A stretch of 64,000 nucleotides of DNA. Source: JAXDTI01 sp034090045 (lineage in GTDB: Bacteria > Actinomycetota > Actinomycetes > Actinomycetales > Actinomycetaceae). Where the stretch lies: contig JAXDTI010000003.1 in assembly GCA_034090045.1 (NCBI GenBank), positions 1 through 64,000 of the forward strand, written 5' to 3'. A program made the position numbers and the translations under genes. The notes under the pieces are model-generated. The model was not told the origin of the DNA. It saw only the letters and a list, made by a program, of their open reading frames with translations, and made no database searches. Each line of letters starts with the position of its first letter. Within the stretch, counting starts at the first letter, position 1. Shown here piece after piece: positions 41,915 to 49,284 of the stretch.

Positions 41915-44599
41915 ATGAGCAATTGGGGGCGCGAGATAGGCAGCGGGCGGCACTATCTGGAAGTGGTTGCCGGTCCTGAAACCGGCAGGTGTTTCACGCT
42001 CCCGGTAACCGCTGGGAGCACGGAGCTGAACGACCCGTGCGTCTCCCGCAAACACCTGCGGGTCGGTGCCGATTTGAGCATCACCGACCTGGGTTCACGC
42101 AACGGAACCCGCCTGGAGCCACCGATGCCGCTGTCGCTCACCCGCCTGGGAGGGCCACTGGGAGATGCTATAGCGGCACTGCTGCCCGGATATCGAATCA
42201 GCTGCGGAAACACCGTACTGAGAATCAGGCGCCGACCACGAGATACTCGAATCACCCCGATTTCGGTGCGCCGTAACCGTTCGGCACTGTTCCTACTGCC
42301 GCTGGTGGGGATGGCGACATTGCTGGCGTGGCGGGTTTTTCCACCACTGTTGTGGCTGCTCCCTGGGATTGTGGCGCTCACCTGGGTGCTGCACAAAAAA
42401 ACATATCGACCCGCCGAACTGATTTTTGCTGCCGCCTCCACCCAGGCGACCCCTGACAGTGACACCGCTAACGGGCCGTGGGTGGTGAGCCTGGGAGGCA
42501 GACACATAACCCTCAACCCAGGGGATCACCTGTGTGTTACCGGCGCGAAGTCTCAGGCCTCGGCACGCTGGGTCGCCGGTCAGCTACTCACCATCCACCA
42601 TCTCGATTTGGGGACAGAATCGGATGAGCAGCGTCAAATCACTGTCGGGAATCTGCGAATCAGTTGGCGCGCCACTTCCGAGCCACTACCGGCAGATTCC
42701 TCGATTGTTGCGCGAAGCCGCGGAGCACACCCCGGCGAGCAGTGGTGGCGAGAACTGGTGAAACTCACCTCTTCCAACGGCCTGCCGGAAACCTTAAGAT
42801 TGGACGAGCTGCTGGGCAACGAATTACATTGGGACGCTTCCGCCAACTCAGAGCACCCTCACAAAGCATATATAGGTATGGGTCCGTCTTCTCCGATAGC
42901 CCTGGATCTCGACACACCGCATTACCTGGTGGGAGGCACTACCGGCTCCGGCAAATCGGTGGCACTTACCACGATGGTTTGTGCGCTCGCGCAATGCTTT
43001 CCACCAGCAGAACTGAATTTTGTTCTCATAGATTTCAAGGGCGGCGAAGCTTTTGGCAAATTGGCACAACTGCCTCACGTGTGCGGGGTGCTCACGAATC
43101 TGGATGCCTATCAGGCAAGGCGCGCTATATCCGGTATCGGTCGGGAGCTGGAACAGCGACAAGCCAGCGGCGAACACACCCCGCGAATAGTGGTTGTAAT
43201 AGACGAGTTTCGGCAGCTCGCCACCCAATATCCAGAAGTTCTCGAAGACCTGGTTGCGACTGCGGTGTTGGGTCGCTCACTGGGTCTGAACCTGATTTTA
43301 GCTACCCAGCGTCCCGCCGGGGTGGTAAGCCCAGACATAAAAGCAAATGTTGCTGGACGTATCGGTCTGCGAATGCTAGACACCGCCGACTCAATGGACG
43401 TATTGGACTCCCCGGCAGCGGCAAATCTTGAAAAGCATCCAGGCAGAGCCTATATTGGCTCCACGCTGATGCAATTTGCGCAGGCAGACCCGGAAAAGCT
43501 ATTGGAACTAACCAGGCAGTCTGGTCAGGCTCCAGCGGTGCCACTGTGGAGCGAGCCACTGCCGGAACGCTGCAACACCGGCACCCACTGGGCACTGGTT
43601 GATGACACCGAGAACAGACAGCTATGGAGGCTGCCCGCCCCCGAGACAGTATCCCTGATGGTAGCGGGCGGTCCCGGAAGTGGGCGCAGCAGTGTACTGC
43701 GCAGAGTAAAATCCGGACGAAGAGACGTAACAGACATTCCGGTGGATGACGCCTACAGGGCAATACGGTCACTACAGTTGGCGATACCCGAACCCGGGCT
43801 AACCGTCATTGACGGAGCCGAACGCCTCATCGACATTATCGACAGCGAATACGGTTACGGCACGGCAGCAACATGGATGGAACGGCTGATACGCACCGGA
43901 GAGGTAGCTGTCAGTGTCGATGCTGAAAACCTGAACGCCGCATGGAGCAGAGGAATTCGAACACGCTGTCTGCTGCAAAACAACAGCCTATTAGCAGGGC
44001 CGAGCCTGAACCTGCCCAAAAGAGCCATCGAGATGCTGACCACTGCCGGGCGCGGCCTGATAACCCCCGGGAACCTGCTGGTCCAATGGGGTTTTATCGA
44101 GGAGATGTCCGAGCGTTACAGGGTGCGTAATCTGCCTGAACCACACGTCGATAACCGAGTGAAGCTGCTCGGCTGGGGCGGAGACGATGCCTGCGAAATC
44201 GAGATGCCGCCCGCCCACTCGTGGCTGGTGGCAGGACCGGCAGGATCCGGAAAAAGCACCGCAATCGCCCGGCTGGCGAGAAACCTCCCCAACGCAGCAG
44301 TAATACCGGATTGGGAAAGCAGCGAACACGCCGGGCCGATGGGCACGAACCTGGAACTACCCGAACATGTCATAGTCGGCATCAGAACCGACACTCTGCA
44401 GCGCAGTTACCATCGCGGCCTGGCAAATATCCGTGCGAATGGGGCAACAATACTGCTCGGCGATTCAAGTGATATTTCGCCACTGCTACCTAAACAGGTT
44501 CCGGCACCACCGAACCCTGAACTGATTCCGGGACGCGGAATTCTGGGCTATCGGAACCGATATTTGCGCCTCCAAATCGCCGATCTGAACGATATTTAA
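41915..44599 (+). CDS. FHA-domain FtsK/SpoIIIE (EccC-like) ATPase
   Basis: An 894-aa protein with an N-terminal FHA domain (about 12-75: LEVVAGPETGRCFTLP, VSRKHLRV, DLGSRNGT) that would bind phospho-threonine, two close TM helices (about 128-165), and three P-loop domains. P-loop 1, GGTTGSGKSVAL near 339-350 with Walker B VVVIDEFRQL near 427, is an intact FtsK domain; P-loop 2, GGPGSGRSSV near 585, is weaker; P-loop 3, GPAGSGKSTA near 772, has the full GKS. This layout is that of EccC of type VII secretion, but no WXG100, EccD or EccB gene is in the window. A stand-alone pump or peptide/protein secretor is likely; function unknown. Confidence 0.85.
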   Translation: MSNWGREIGSGRHYLEVVAGPETGRCFTLPVTAGSTELNDPCVSRKHLRVGADLSITDLGSRNGTRLEPPMPLSLTRLGGPLGDAIAALLPGYRISCGNTVLRIRRRPRDTRITPISVRRNRSALFLLPLVGMATLLAWRVFPPLLWLLPGIVALTWVLHKKTYRPAELIFAAASTQATPDSDTANGPWVVSLGGRHITLNPGDHLCVTGAKSQASARWVAGQLLTIHHLDLGTESDEQRQITVGNLRISWRATSEPLPADSSIVARSRGAHPGEQWWRELVKLTSSNGLPETLRLDELLGNELHWDASANSEHPHKAYIGMGPSSPIALDLDTPHYLVGGTTGSGKSVALTTMVCALAQCFPPAELNFVLIDFKGGEAFGKLAQLPHVCGVLTNLDAYQARRAISGIGRELEQRQASGEHTPRIVVVIDEFRQLATQYPEVLEDLVATAVLGRSLGLNLILATQRPAGVVSPDIKANVAGRIGLRMLDTADSMDVLDSPAAANLEKHPGRAYIGSTLMQFAQADPEKLLELTRQSGQAPAVPLWSEPLPERCNTGTHWALVDDTENRQLWRLPAPETVSLMVAGGPGSGRSSVLRRVKSGRRDVTDIPVDDAYRAIRSLQLAIPEPGLTVIDGAERLIDIIDSEYGYGTAATWMERLIRTGEVAVSVDAENLNAAWSRGIRTRCLLQNNSLLAGPSLNLPKRAIEMLTTAGRGLITPGNLLVQWGFIEEMSERYRVRNLPEPHVDNRVKLLGWGGDDACEIEMPPAHSWLVAGPAGSGKSTAIARLARNLPNAAVIPDWESSEHAGPMGTNLELPEHVIVGIRTDTLQRSYHRGLANIRANGATILLGDSSDISPLLPKQVPAPPNPELIPGRGILGYRNRYLRLQIADLNDI

Positions 44600-44614
44600 C
44601 AAAAAACACAGGAA

Positions 44615-44632
44615 TTGTGACCAGATTCACAA
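44615..44632. promoter_or_regulatory. CRP/GlxR-type operator upstream of whiB
   Basis: TTGTGACCAGATTCACAA is a perfect palindrome in both arms, TTGTGA-N6-TCACAA, matching TGTGA-N6-TCACA bound by actinobacterial cAMP-receptor proteins (CRP/GlxR; in Mycobacterium they control whiB1). It stands 162 bases before the whiB ATG and just after the upstream gene's end. No CRP gene is in the window. Confidence 0.85.
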
Positions 44633-44725
44633 AATAAAACTCGTTTTAGTTGAAAAACACTCTTGATGTTGGCAAGAAAATCAGTGAGGATTGTTTGGAA
44701 AGATAGCACATGCGCTGATGCTTTG

Positions 44726-44764
44726 CGGCCCTATAGGTTACCTAACCGGGTTTCCTTAGGGCCG
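44726..44764 (+). other. Stem-loop in the whiB leader
   Basis: CGGCCCTA (44726-44733) pairs with TAGGGCCG (44757-44764); AGG (44735-44737) and CCT (44754-44756) extend the stem past one bulged T. It lies 30 bases before the ATG and is followed by TTTGTGTT, so it could be a leader structure or a terminator for the upstream gene. Confidence 0.6.
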
Positions 44765-44793
44765 TTTGTGTTGGCATAATCAAGGAGACGAAC

Positions 44794-45045
44794 ATGGATT
44801 GGCGTAGTAAAGCCGCGTGCCTGAGTGTCGACCCGGAACTGTTCTTCCCGATTGGGAACACCGGTCCGGCGATTGCACAAACCGAGCGCGCAAAAGCGGT
44901 ATGTGCTACTTGCGACGTTATCGAGACCTGCCTGACCTGGGCTCTCGACAACAACCAGGACGCCGGAGTTTGGGGAGGCACCAGCGAGGATGAAAGACGG
45001 GCACTGAAACGCCGCAAGGCACGTGCCCGCCACGCTCGCGGTTGA
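44794..45045 (+). CDS. whiB1: WhiB-family iron-sulfur transcription factor (WhiB1-like)
   Basis: An 83-aa WhiB protein. Four Cys ligands of the [4Fe-4S] cluster: ACLS (Cys 9), AVCATCDVIETC (Cys 37, 40, 46), i.e. C-x27-CxxC-x5-C. GVWGGTSEDERR is the beta-turn/tryptophan motif, and a basic tail KRRKARARHARG binds DNA. By length and by a CRP site plus divergent PdtaS-type kinase beside it (as Rv3219-Rv3220c in M. tuberculosis) it is WhiB1-like. WhiB1 binds the main sigma factor and is NO-sensitive. The ribosome site is AAGGAG. Confidence 0.92.
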   Translation: MDWRSKAACLSVDPELFFPIGNTGPAIAQTERAKAVCATCDVIETCLTWALDNNQDAGVWGGTSEDERRALKRRKARARHARG

Positions 45046-45080
45046 ACCTGCCCGGGCTCAGTCCCGGCAGCAAGCAGCAG

Positions 45081-45109
45081 AAAAAATGACCCTCCGGGGT
45101 CATTTTTTT
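45081..45109. terminator. Bidirectional terminator between whiB and the kinase gene
   Basis: AAAAAATGACCC (45081-45092) and GGGTCATTTTTT (45097-45108) make a 12-bp stem with a TCCG loop and A/T runs at both sides. It ends whiB and the kinase gene, whose last codons overlap it. Confidence 0.93.
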
Positions 45110-46560
45110 GGCTTCAAAACACCAGAAATCTCCACAACAGTACCGCCTGTAACACCGTTACGCCAAGAAATAGAACCGCTCAGCTGTGAAGCCACCAAAG
45201 TCTGCACAATTTGGGTGCCGAGTCCCGAACCAACCTCACCACCGGGCAGCCCTGAACCGTTATCGCTGACCAAGACCCGCAGTTTGTTACCTTCTCGACT
45301 GGCCTGCACCGAAACTTCACCGCCACTGCCGGAGAAACCATGCTCAACCGCGTTCGACACCAGCTCTGAGAGAATCACCGCGAGCGCAGAAGCAGCATCA
45401 GCATCCAAGTGACCTATAGAACCGGTGAACGAGGTGCGAACTCCCCCGTCTGTTGCAGCCATAGATGCCGACATTTTTACGAGCCGCTCAATCATGGAGT
45501 CGAAATCTACCGTCTCATCCACCGTGTGTGAGAGTTCCTCATGAACCTTTGCGATAACGGCGATACGCCCCTCCGCCTCGTGCAACGCGCCACGAACCTC
45601 ATCTGAATCAGAGCGACGTGCCTGGATACGCAGCAGCGCTGAAACAGTTTGCAGGTTGTTTTTAACCCGATGGTGTATTTCACGGATCGTTGCGTCTTTC
45701 GTGATTAGTTCCTGCTCTCGCCTCCGAATCTCGGAAACATCCCTCACCAGCAGTAGCGCCCCGTCACGCTCCCCGTTAGGGTCGGTGAGCGGCAACGAAC
45801 GGATGGAGACTACCGCAGAAGCGGATTGCACCTCGACAATCCAGGCGGCACGCCCCATGACCACCAGCGGCAACATCTCGTCCACATAGAGCTGTTCAGC
45901 TATCACATCGGTAATTTTCTCGATCAGAATTTGCCCCTGGAGGTTATCTCCCAGCCCCAGACGACGGAAACACGACCGCGCGTTCGGGGTGAAATTGCGA
46001 ACCACACCATCGGGGTCAATCAAGACGGCACCATCAGAAACACGCGGTACACCGTGATGAATCGAGTTCGGCGCGGATTGATATGGGAAAGCTCCCCAAG
46101 ACATCATGTCTGCCAGCTGCTTCCCGACCCGTGCGAGCCACCCGGTATCGACAAAACTCTGGTATTCGAGAGTGACAACTGCCATCGCTTTGTCCGCAAC
46201 CACCAGCGGAACAAACCTTTCAGCGATTGGGACACCACCGAGCCAACGCACGGTTTTCGGCTGGATGATTTGGCGTTCCGTTAACGCCCGAGACAGGTTC
46301 TTTGACCGTTGTGTACTGGCATACAGTCCGATTGCGTCATCGACATGGACGGTTCCGCCACCGGCAGGGCGCGCCTGATAGACCGCCCGGAAACGGTTAT
46401 TCGATTCCCGCATCCACAAAACCAGGTCCGTGCTGGCAGCATCAGAGATAATCTGCCAATCCTCAAGGAGACGATGCAGAACATCAGCGGTTTTGACCTG
46501 TCCGGTATTGAGACGCACATCGTCCCCGCTCGTGTGCGTTGTTGTATGTCGAGCCATCAA
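45100..46560 (-). CDS. pdtaS: Sensor histidine kinase, PdtaS-like (GAF-PAS-HisKA_2)
   Basis: A 486-aa cytosolic kinase with no TM helix. GAF-like domain about 20-170; PAS about 175-280 (GVPRVSDGAVLIDPDGVVRNFTPNARSCFRRLG); dimerisation/phospho-acceptor HisKA_2 helix EIHHRVKNNLQTVSALLRIQARR near 290 with the phospho-His; ATPase with SELVSNAVEHGF, DNGSGLPGG and GLGTQIV. In M. tuberculosis the homologue PdtaS works with the RNA-binding response regulator PdtaR (ANTAR) and is inhibited by NO; it is next to whiB1 there as here. No pdtaR gene is in the window. Confidence 0.93.
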   Translation of the reverse strand: MMARHTTTHTSGDDVRLNTGQVKTADVLHRLLEDWQIISDAASTDLVLWMRESNNRFRAVYQARPAGGGTVHVDDAIGLYASTQRSKNLSRALTERQIIQPKTVRWLGGVPIAERFVPLVVADKAMAVVTLEYQSFVDTGWLARVGKQLADMMSWGAFPYQSAPNSIHHGVPRVSDGAVLIDPDGVVRNFTPNARSCFRRLGLGDNLQGQILIEKITDVIAEQLYVDEMLPLVVMGRAAWIVEVQSASAVVSIRSLPLTDPNGERDGALLLVRDVSEIRRREQELITKDATIREIHHRVKNNLQTVSALLRIQARRSDSDEVRGALHEAEGRIAVIAKVHEELSHTVDETVDFDSMIERLVKMSASMAATDGGVRTSFTGSIGHLDADAASALAVILSELVSNAVEHGFSGSGGEVSVQASREGNKLRVLVSDNGSGLPGGEVGSGLGTQIVQTLVASQLSGSISWRNGVTGGTVVEISGVLKPKK

Positions 46561-46612
46561 AAACCATACTACCCGCCGCGCCGAAACAGCCGCTGTCGGC
46601 TAGGATAACGGT

Positions 46613-47104
46613 ATGCGTTTCAGTGTTTCTGCGAATTATCCTGCCGAACCGGAGCAGGTAGCGCAGATGCTGTTGGATGAAACCTTTCACCGTTGGCGTT
46701 TCCCTAAAGTCGCCACCGAATTCCAGATCTTCACTTCCGAGGGAACCGAAGTAATCGAAACCAGAGCTGCCTTGCAGGTTAGCGAACTGGATCCGCGTCT
46801 GGCACGTGCCCTGCCCGGCACCGTGAACGCGTTACTCATCGAGACCTTAGGAGACGCGCCAACAATATCTATCAGCATTGCGGGAGTGCCGATAACGATG
46901 ACCGCTGACGCCCCAATCCGCGCTACCGCCACCGGCAGTAAACGAGTGATCAGCGGTCAGTTGCGCGTCAATATCCCTATTTTTGGAAACATCATTGAGC
47001 AAAGCGTCATTGACCATATCGGCAAAGGCATTGCACTCGAAGAAGCAGCTGCTGAACAGTATTTTGCAGGTAAAGGTAACCGCGGAGACGGAGAAGAGTT
47101 ATGA
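46613..47104 (+). CDS. DUF2505 family protein
   Basis: A 163-aa actinobacterial protein. DUF2505 proteins have a START-like fold binding an unknown ligand; the start MRFSVSANYPAEPEQVAQMLLDETFHRWRF and the internal pattern of strands fit. There is no signal peptide. The C-terminal part (ISGQLRVNIPIFGNIIEQSVIDHIGKGIALEEAAAEQYF) is the closing helix. It overlaps the next gene by four bases and diverges from pdtaS. Confidence 0.8.
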   Translation: MRFSVSANYPAEPEQVAQMLLDETFHRWRFPKVATEFQIFTSEGTEVIETRAALQVSELDPRLARALPGTVNALLIETLGDAPTISISIAGVPITMTADAPIRATATGSKRVISGQLRVNIPIFGNIIEQSVIDHIGKGIALEEAAAEQYFAGKGNRGDGEEL

Positions 47105-47913
47105 AACGCCCCACAGTGCCCAGACGTCTAGAATTAATTGCCCCGGAAACCCGGAAATCCCTGCAACAAATCCCGAAGGTTCGCAGCCTCGATGACCTTT
47201 TGGATGTGGCACTCACGCTTCCCAACCACCACGTCGATGGGGCGGTAGGCAAACTCGCGCAAAAACACCCTGACGCGTCCATCACAGAGCTGATAGACAT
47301 AGCAACCGATGCTTATATTAAGAAGTCCGCACTGTTTTCGGCAGGGGTCGGTGCCGGAGCGGCAATACCGGGAACCGGGACAGCCGTCGGGGTGGCGCTC
47401 ACTGGCGGAGAGTTAGCGACTTTCGCGGTGAACACCGTGCTGTATGTGCTGACGGTTGCTCGACTACAGGGGATAGACACCAGTAACCTGCAGTTGCGCA
47501 AAACCCTGGTCATATCCGCTGTGCTCGGTGAAGACGGTGCCCAACTCGTCGCCGACCAGCTCGGACTCGGTGTAATCAACTGGGCAAAAACCCAGATAAC
47601 CAGCATGGCCACCCCAACTTTGAAATCCGTAAACACCCGGCTAGCCAACTATGCGAACAAGAAACTTGCCCAAAAGATCGGACAAAATGCGGTCGGCAAA
47701 CTCGTGCCCTTTGGTATCGGGGCAGCCATCGGATACCTATCTGGCAGGTCAATCGCAAAAACCACGGTCGAGGGGATTCGGGCAGCCATAGGGGCACCAC
47801 GGGACGCATCAGCAACCCAAGTACTGGCCGAACTGGACGGAGAAATGGGTTATTGCGGGTACGGAACCCAGCTAAGTGAACACGAGAGGATAAGGATAAC
47901 CGATGGCAGATGA
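47101..47913 (+). CDS. Hypothetical protein with glycine-rich membrane-like segment
   Basis: A 270-aa protein I do not place in a family with certainty. A polar N-terminus (1-75) is followed by two small-residue-rich hydrophobic stretches (about 77-100, FSAGVGAGAAIPGTGTAVGVALTGG; about 105-125) that could enter a membrane, and another Gly-rich stretch near 200-220 (VPFGIGAAIGYLSGRS). It resembles EcsC-like or DUF697-type proteins in pattern only. It overlaps the DUF2505 gene by four bases and thyA by 11, so it is in one operon with them. Confidence 0.5.
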   Translation: MKRPTVPRRLELIAPETRKSLQQIPKVRSLDDLLDVALTLPNHHVDGAVGKLAQKHPDASITELIDIATDAYIKKSALFSAGVGAGAAIPGTGTAVGVALTGGELATFAVNTVLYVLTVARLQGIDTSNLQLRKTLVISAVLGEDGAQLVADQLGLGVINWAKTQITSMATPTLKSVNTRLANYANKKLAQKIGQNAVGKLVPFGIGAAIGYLSGRSIAKTTVEGIRAAIGAPRDASATQVLAELDGEMGYCGYGTQLSEHERIRITDGR

Positions 47914-48736
47914 CACCGCGACAGTGCCGACAGGGACAACCATCGACGCCCAATATGAAGATTTGCTGCGGCGTATCATGGCGACTGGTGCCCACCGCGG
48001 GGATCGCACCGGCACCGGCACCCGCTCCGTATTCGGTGCCCAATTGCGCTATGACCTGTCTAAATCTTTTCCCGCTATCACGACGAAACGAGTGTTTTTG
48101 CGCGGCGTGTTTGCCGAGTTGCTGTGGTTCATTTCCGGTGACTCAAATATCCGAGCACTGCGGGATCAGAATGTGCATATTTGGGACGATTGGGTGGATG
48201 AACACGGCGATCTCGGGCCGGTTTACGGGGTGCAGTGGCGATCCTGGCCGACCCCGGACGGGAAACATATCGACCAGTTGGCTCAGCTGCTCGACCACAT
48301 CCGTGAAACCCCGGATTCGCGTCGTCTCCTGGTCTCAGCATGGAACGTTGCGCAGCTGGATCAGATGGCGCTGATGCCGTGCCACCTGCTGTTTCAGGTA
48401 TATATTGCCGACTCTCGGCTCTCGCTACAGGTCTATCAGCGTTCCTGCGATATGTTTCTGGGCGTGCCCTTTAATATCGCGTCGTATTCGGCACTCGCCA
48501 TGATGCTCGCCCAGCAGACCGGATACGAACCGGGAGAACTGGTGTGGACCGGCGGGGACTGCCATATTTACGATAATCACGTCACCCAGGTGCAAGAACA
48601 GCTCAAACGCGAACCCTACCCCTTCCCGAAGCTAAAACTGCATAAGGCTGCTGACTTGTTCAGCTACACCCCCGAGGATTTTGAGGTCGTAGGCTATCAG
48701 CATCACGCCACCATCAAAGCCCCAATTGCGGTATAG
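47903..48736 (+). CDS. thyA: Thymidylate synthase
   Basis: A 277-aa enzyme that methylates dUMP with methylene-THF. RGDRTGTGTRSVFGAQLRYDL, LLWFISGDSNIRALRDQNVHIWDDW, QMALMPCHLLFQVYI with the nucleophile Cys near 158, and LSLQVYQRSCDMFLGVPFNIASYS with the substrate-binding Arg and Asn are all present. The start lies within the preceding gene; a 35-base gap separates it from dfrA. The pair supplies dTMP and recycles the dihydrofolate produced. Confidence 0.97.
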   Translation: MADDTATVPTGTTIDAQYEDLLRRIMATGAHRGDRTGTGTRSVFGAQLRYDLSKSFPAITTKRVFLRGVFAELLWFISGDSNIRALRDQNVHIWDDWVDEHGDLGPVYGVQWRSWPTPDGKHIDQLAQLLDHIRETPDSRRLLVSAWNVAQLDQMALMPCHLLFQVYIADSRLSLQVYQRSCDMFLGVPFNIASYSALAMMLAQQTGYEPGELVWTGGDCHIYDNHVTQVQEQLKREPYPFPKLKLHKAADLFSYTPEDFEVVGYQHHATIKAPIAV

Positions 48737-48771
48737 GACATTCAACGGTTAGTCGAAGCCGGGAGCCAGAA

Positions 48772-49281
48772 ATGATTGGAATGATTTGGGCTGAGGATCG
48801 TGGAGGTGTCATGGGGGACGGAGAGCGGATGCTCTGGCACGTTCCTGCAGACTTTCGGCATTTTCGGGCAGTAACTATTGGGCACCCGATTATTATGGGT
48901 AGGAAATCATATGACGCTATGGGAGGAGGCTTGCCGGGGCGACGCAATATCGTTATTTCTCGGGAAGCAGACCTGGAACTGCCGGACGCGGAAGTCTACG
49001 GCTCCTTTGATTCAGCGCTCGGAGCCGCAACTCAAACACAGGATGTTTGGGTGATAGGCGGCAGACAAATTTTTGACCTCGCAATGCCGATAGCCGATGA
49101 ACTGGTCGTAACCGAATTGGACTTCACAGCTAATACAGGTAACATCGCGGCAGATAAACTCGTGTATGCGCCCGAGATAGACCCGGCAGTGTGGATTCTG
49201 GATTCAGCGCGCAGCGACTATGGCTGGCGGCAGCGATCCGGAGACGGACGCTGGCGGGTTCGCCGGTATCGGCGCGGCTGA
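48772..49281 (+). CDS. dfrA: Dihydrofolate reductase
   Basis: A 169-aa DHFR reducing dihydrofolate with NADPH. MIGMIWAEDRGGVMG is the N-terminal part, LWHVPADFRHFRAVTIGHPIIMGRKSYDAMGGGLPGRRNIVISR has the catalytic acid (D in VPADF), and VWVIGGRQIFDLAMPIADELVVTELDF is the second cofactor part. Next to thyA, as often. Confidence 0.96.
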   Translation: MIGMIWAEDRGGVMGDGERMLWHVPADFRHFRAVTIGHPIIMGRKSYDAMGGGLPGRRNIVISREADLELPDAEVYGSFDSALGAATQTQDVWVIGGRQIFDLAMPIADELVVTELDFTANTGNIAADKLVYAPEIDPAVWILDSARSDYGWRQRSGDGRWRVRRYRRG

Positions 49282-49284
49282 AAC

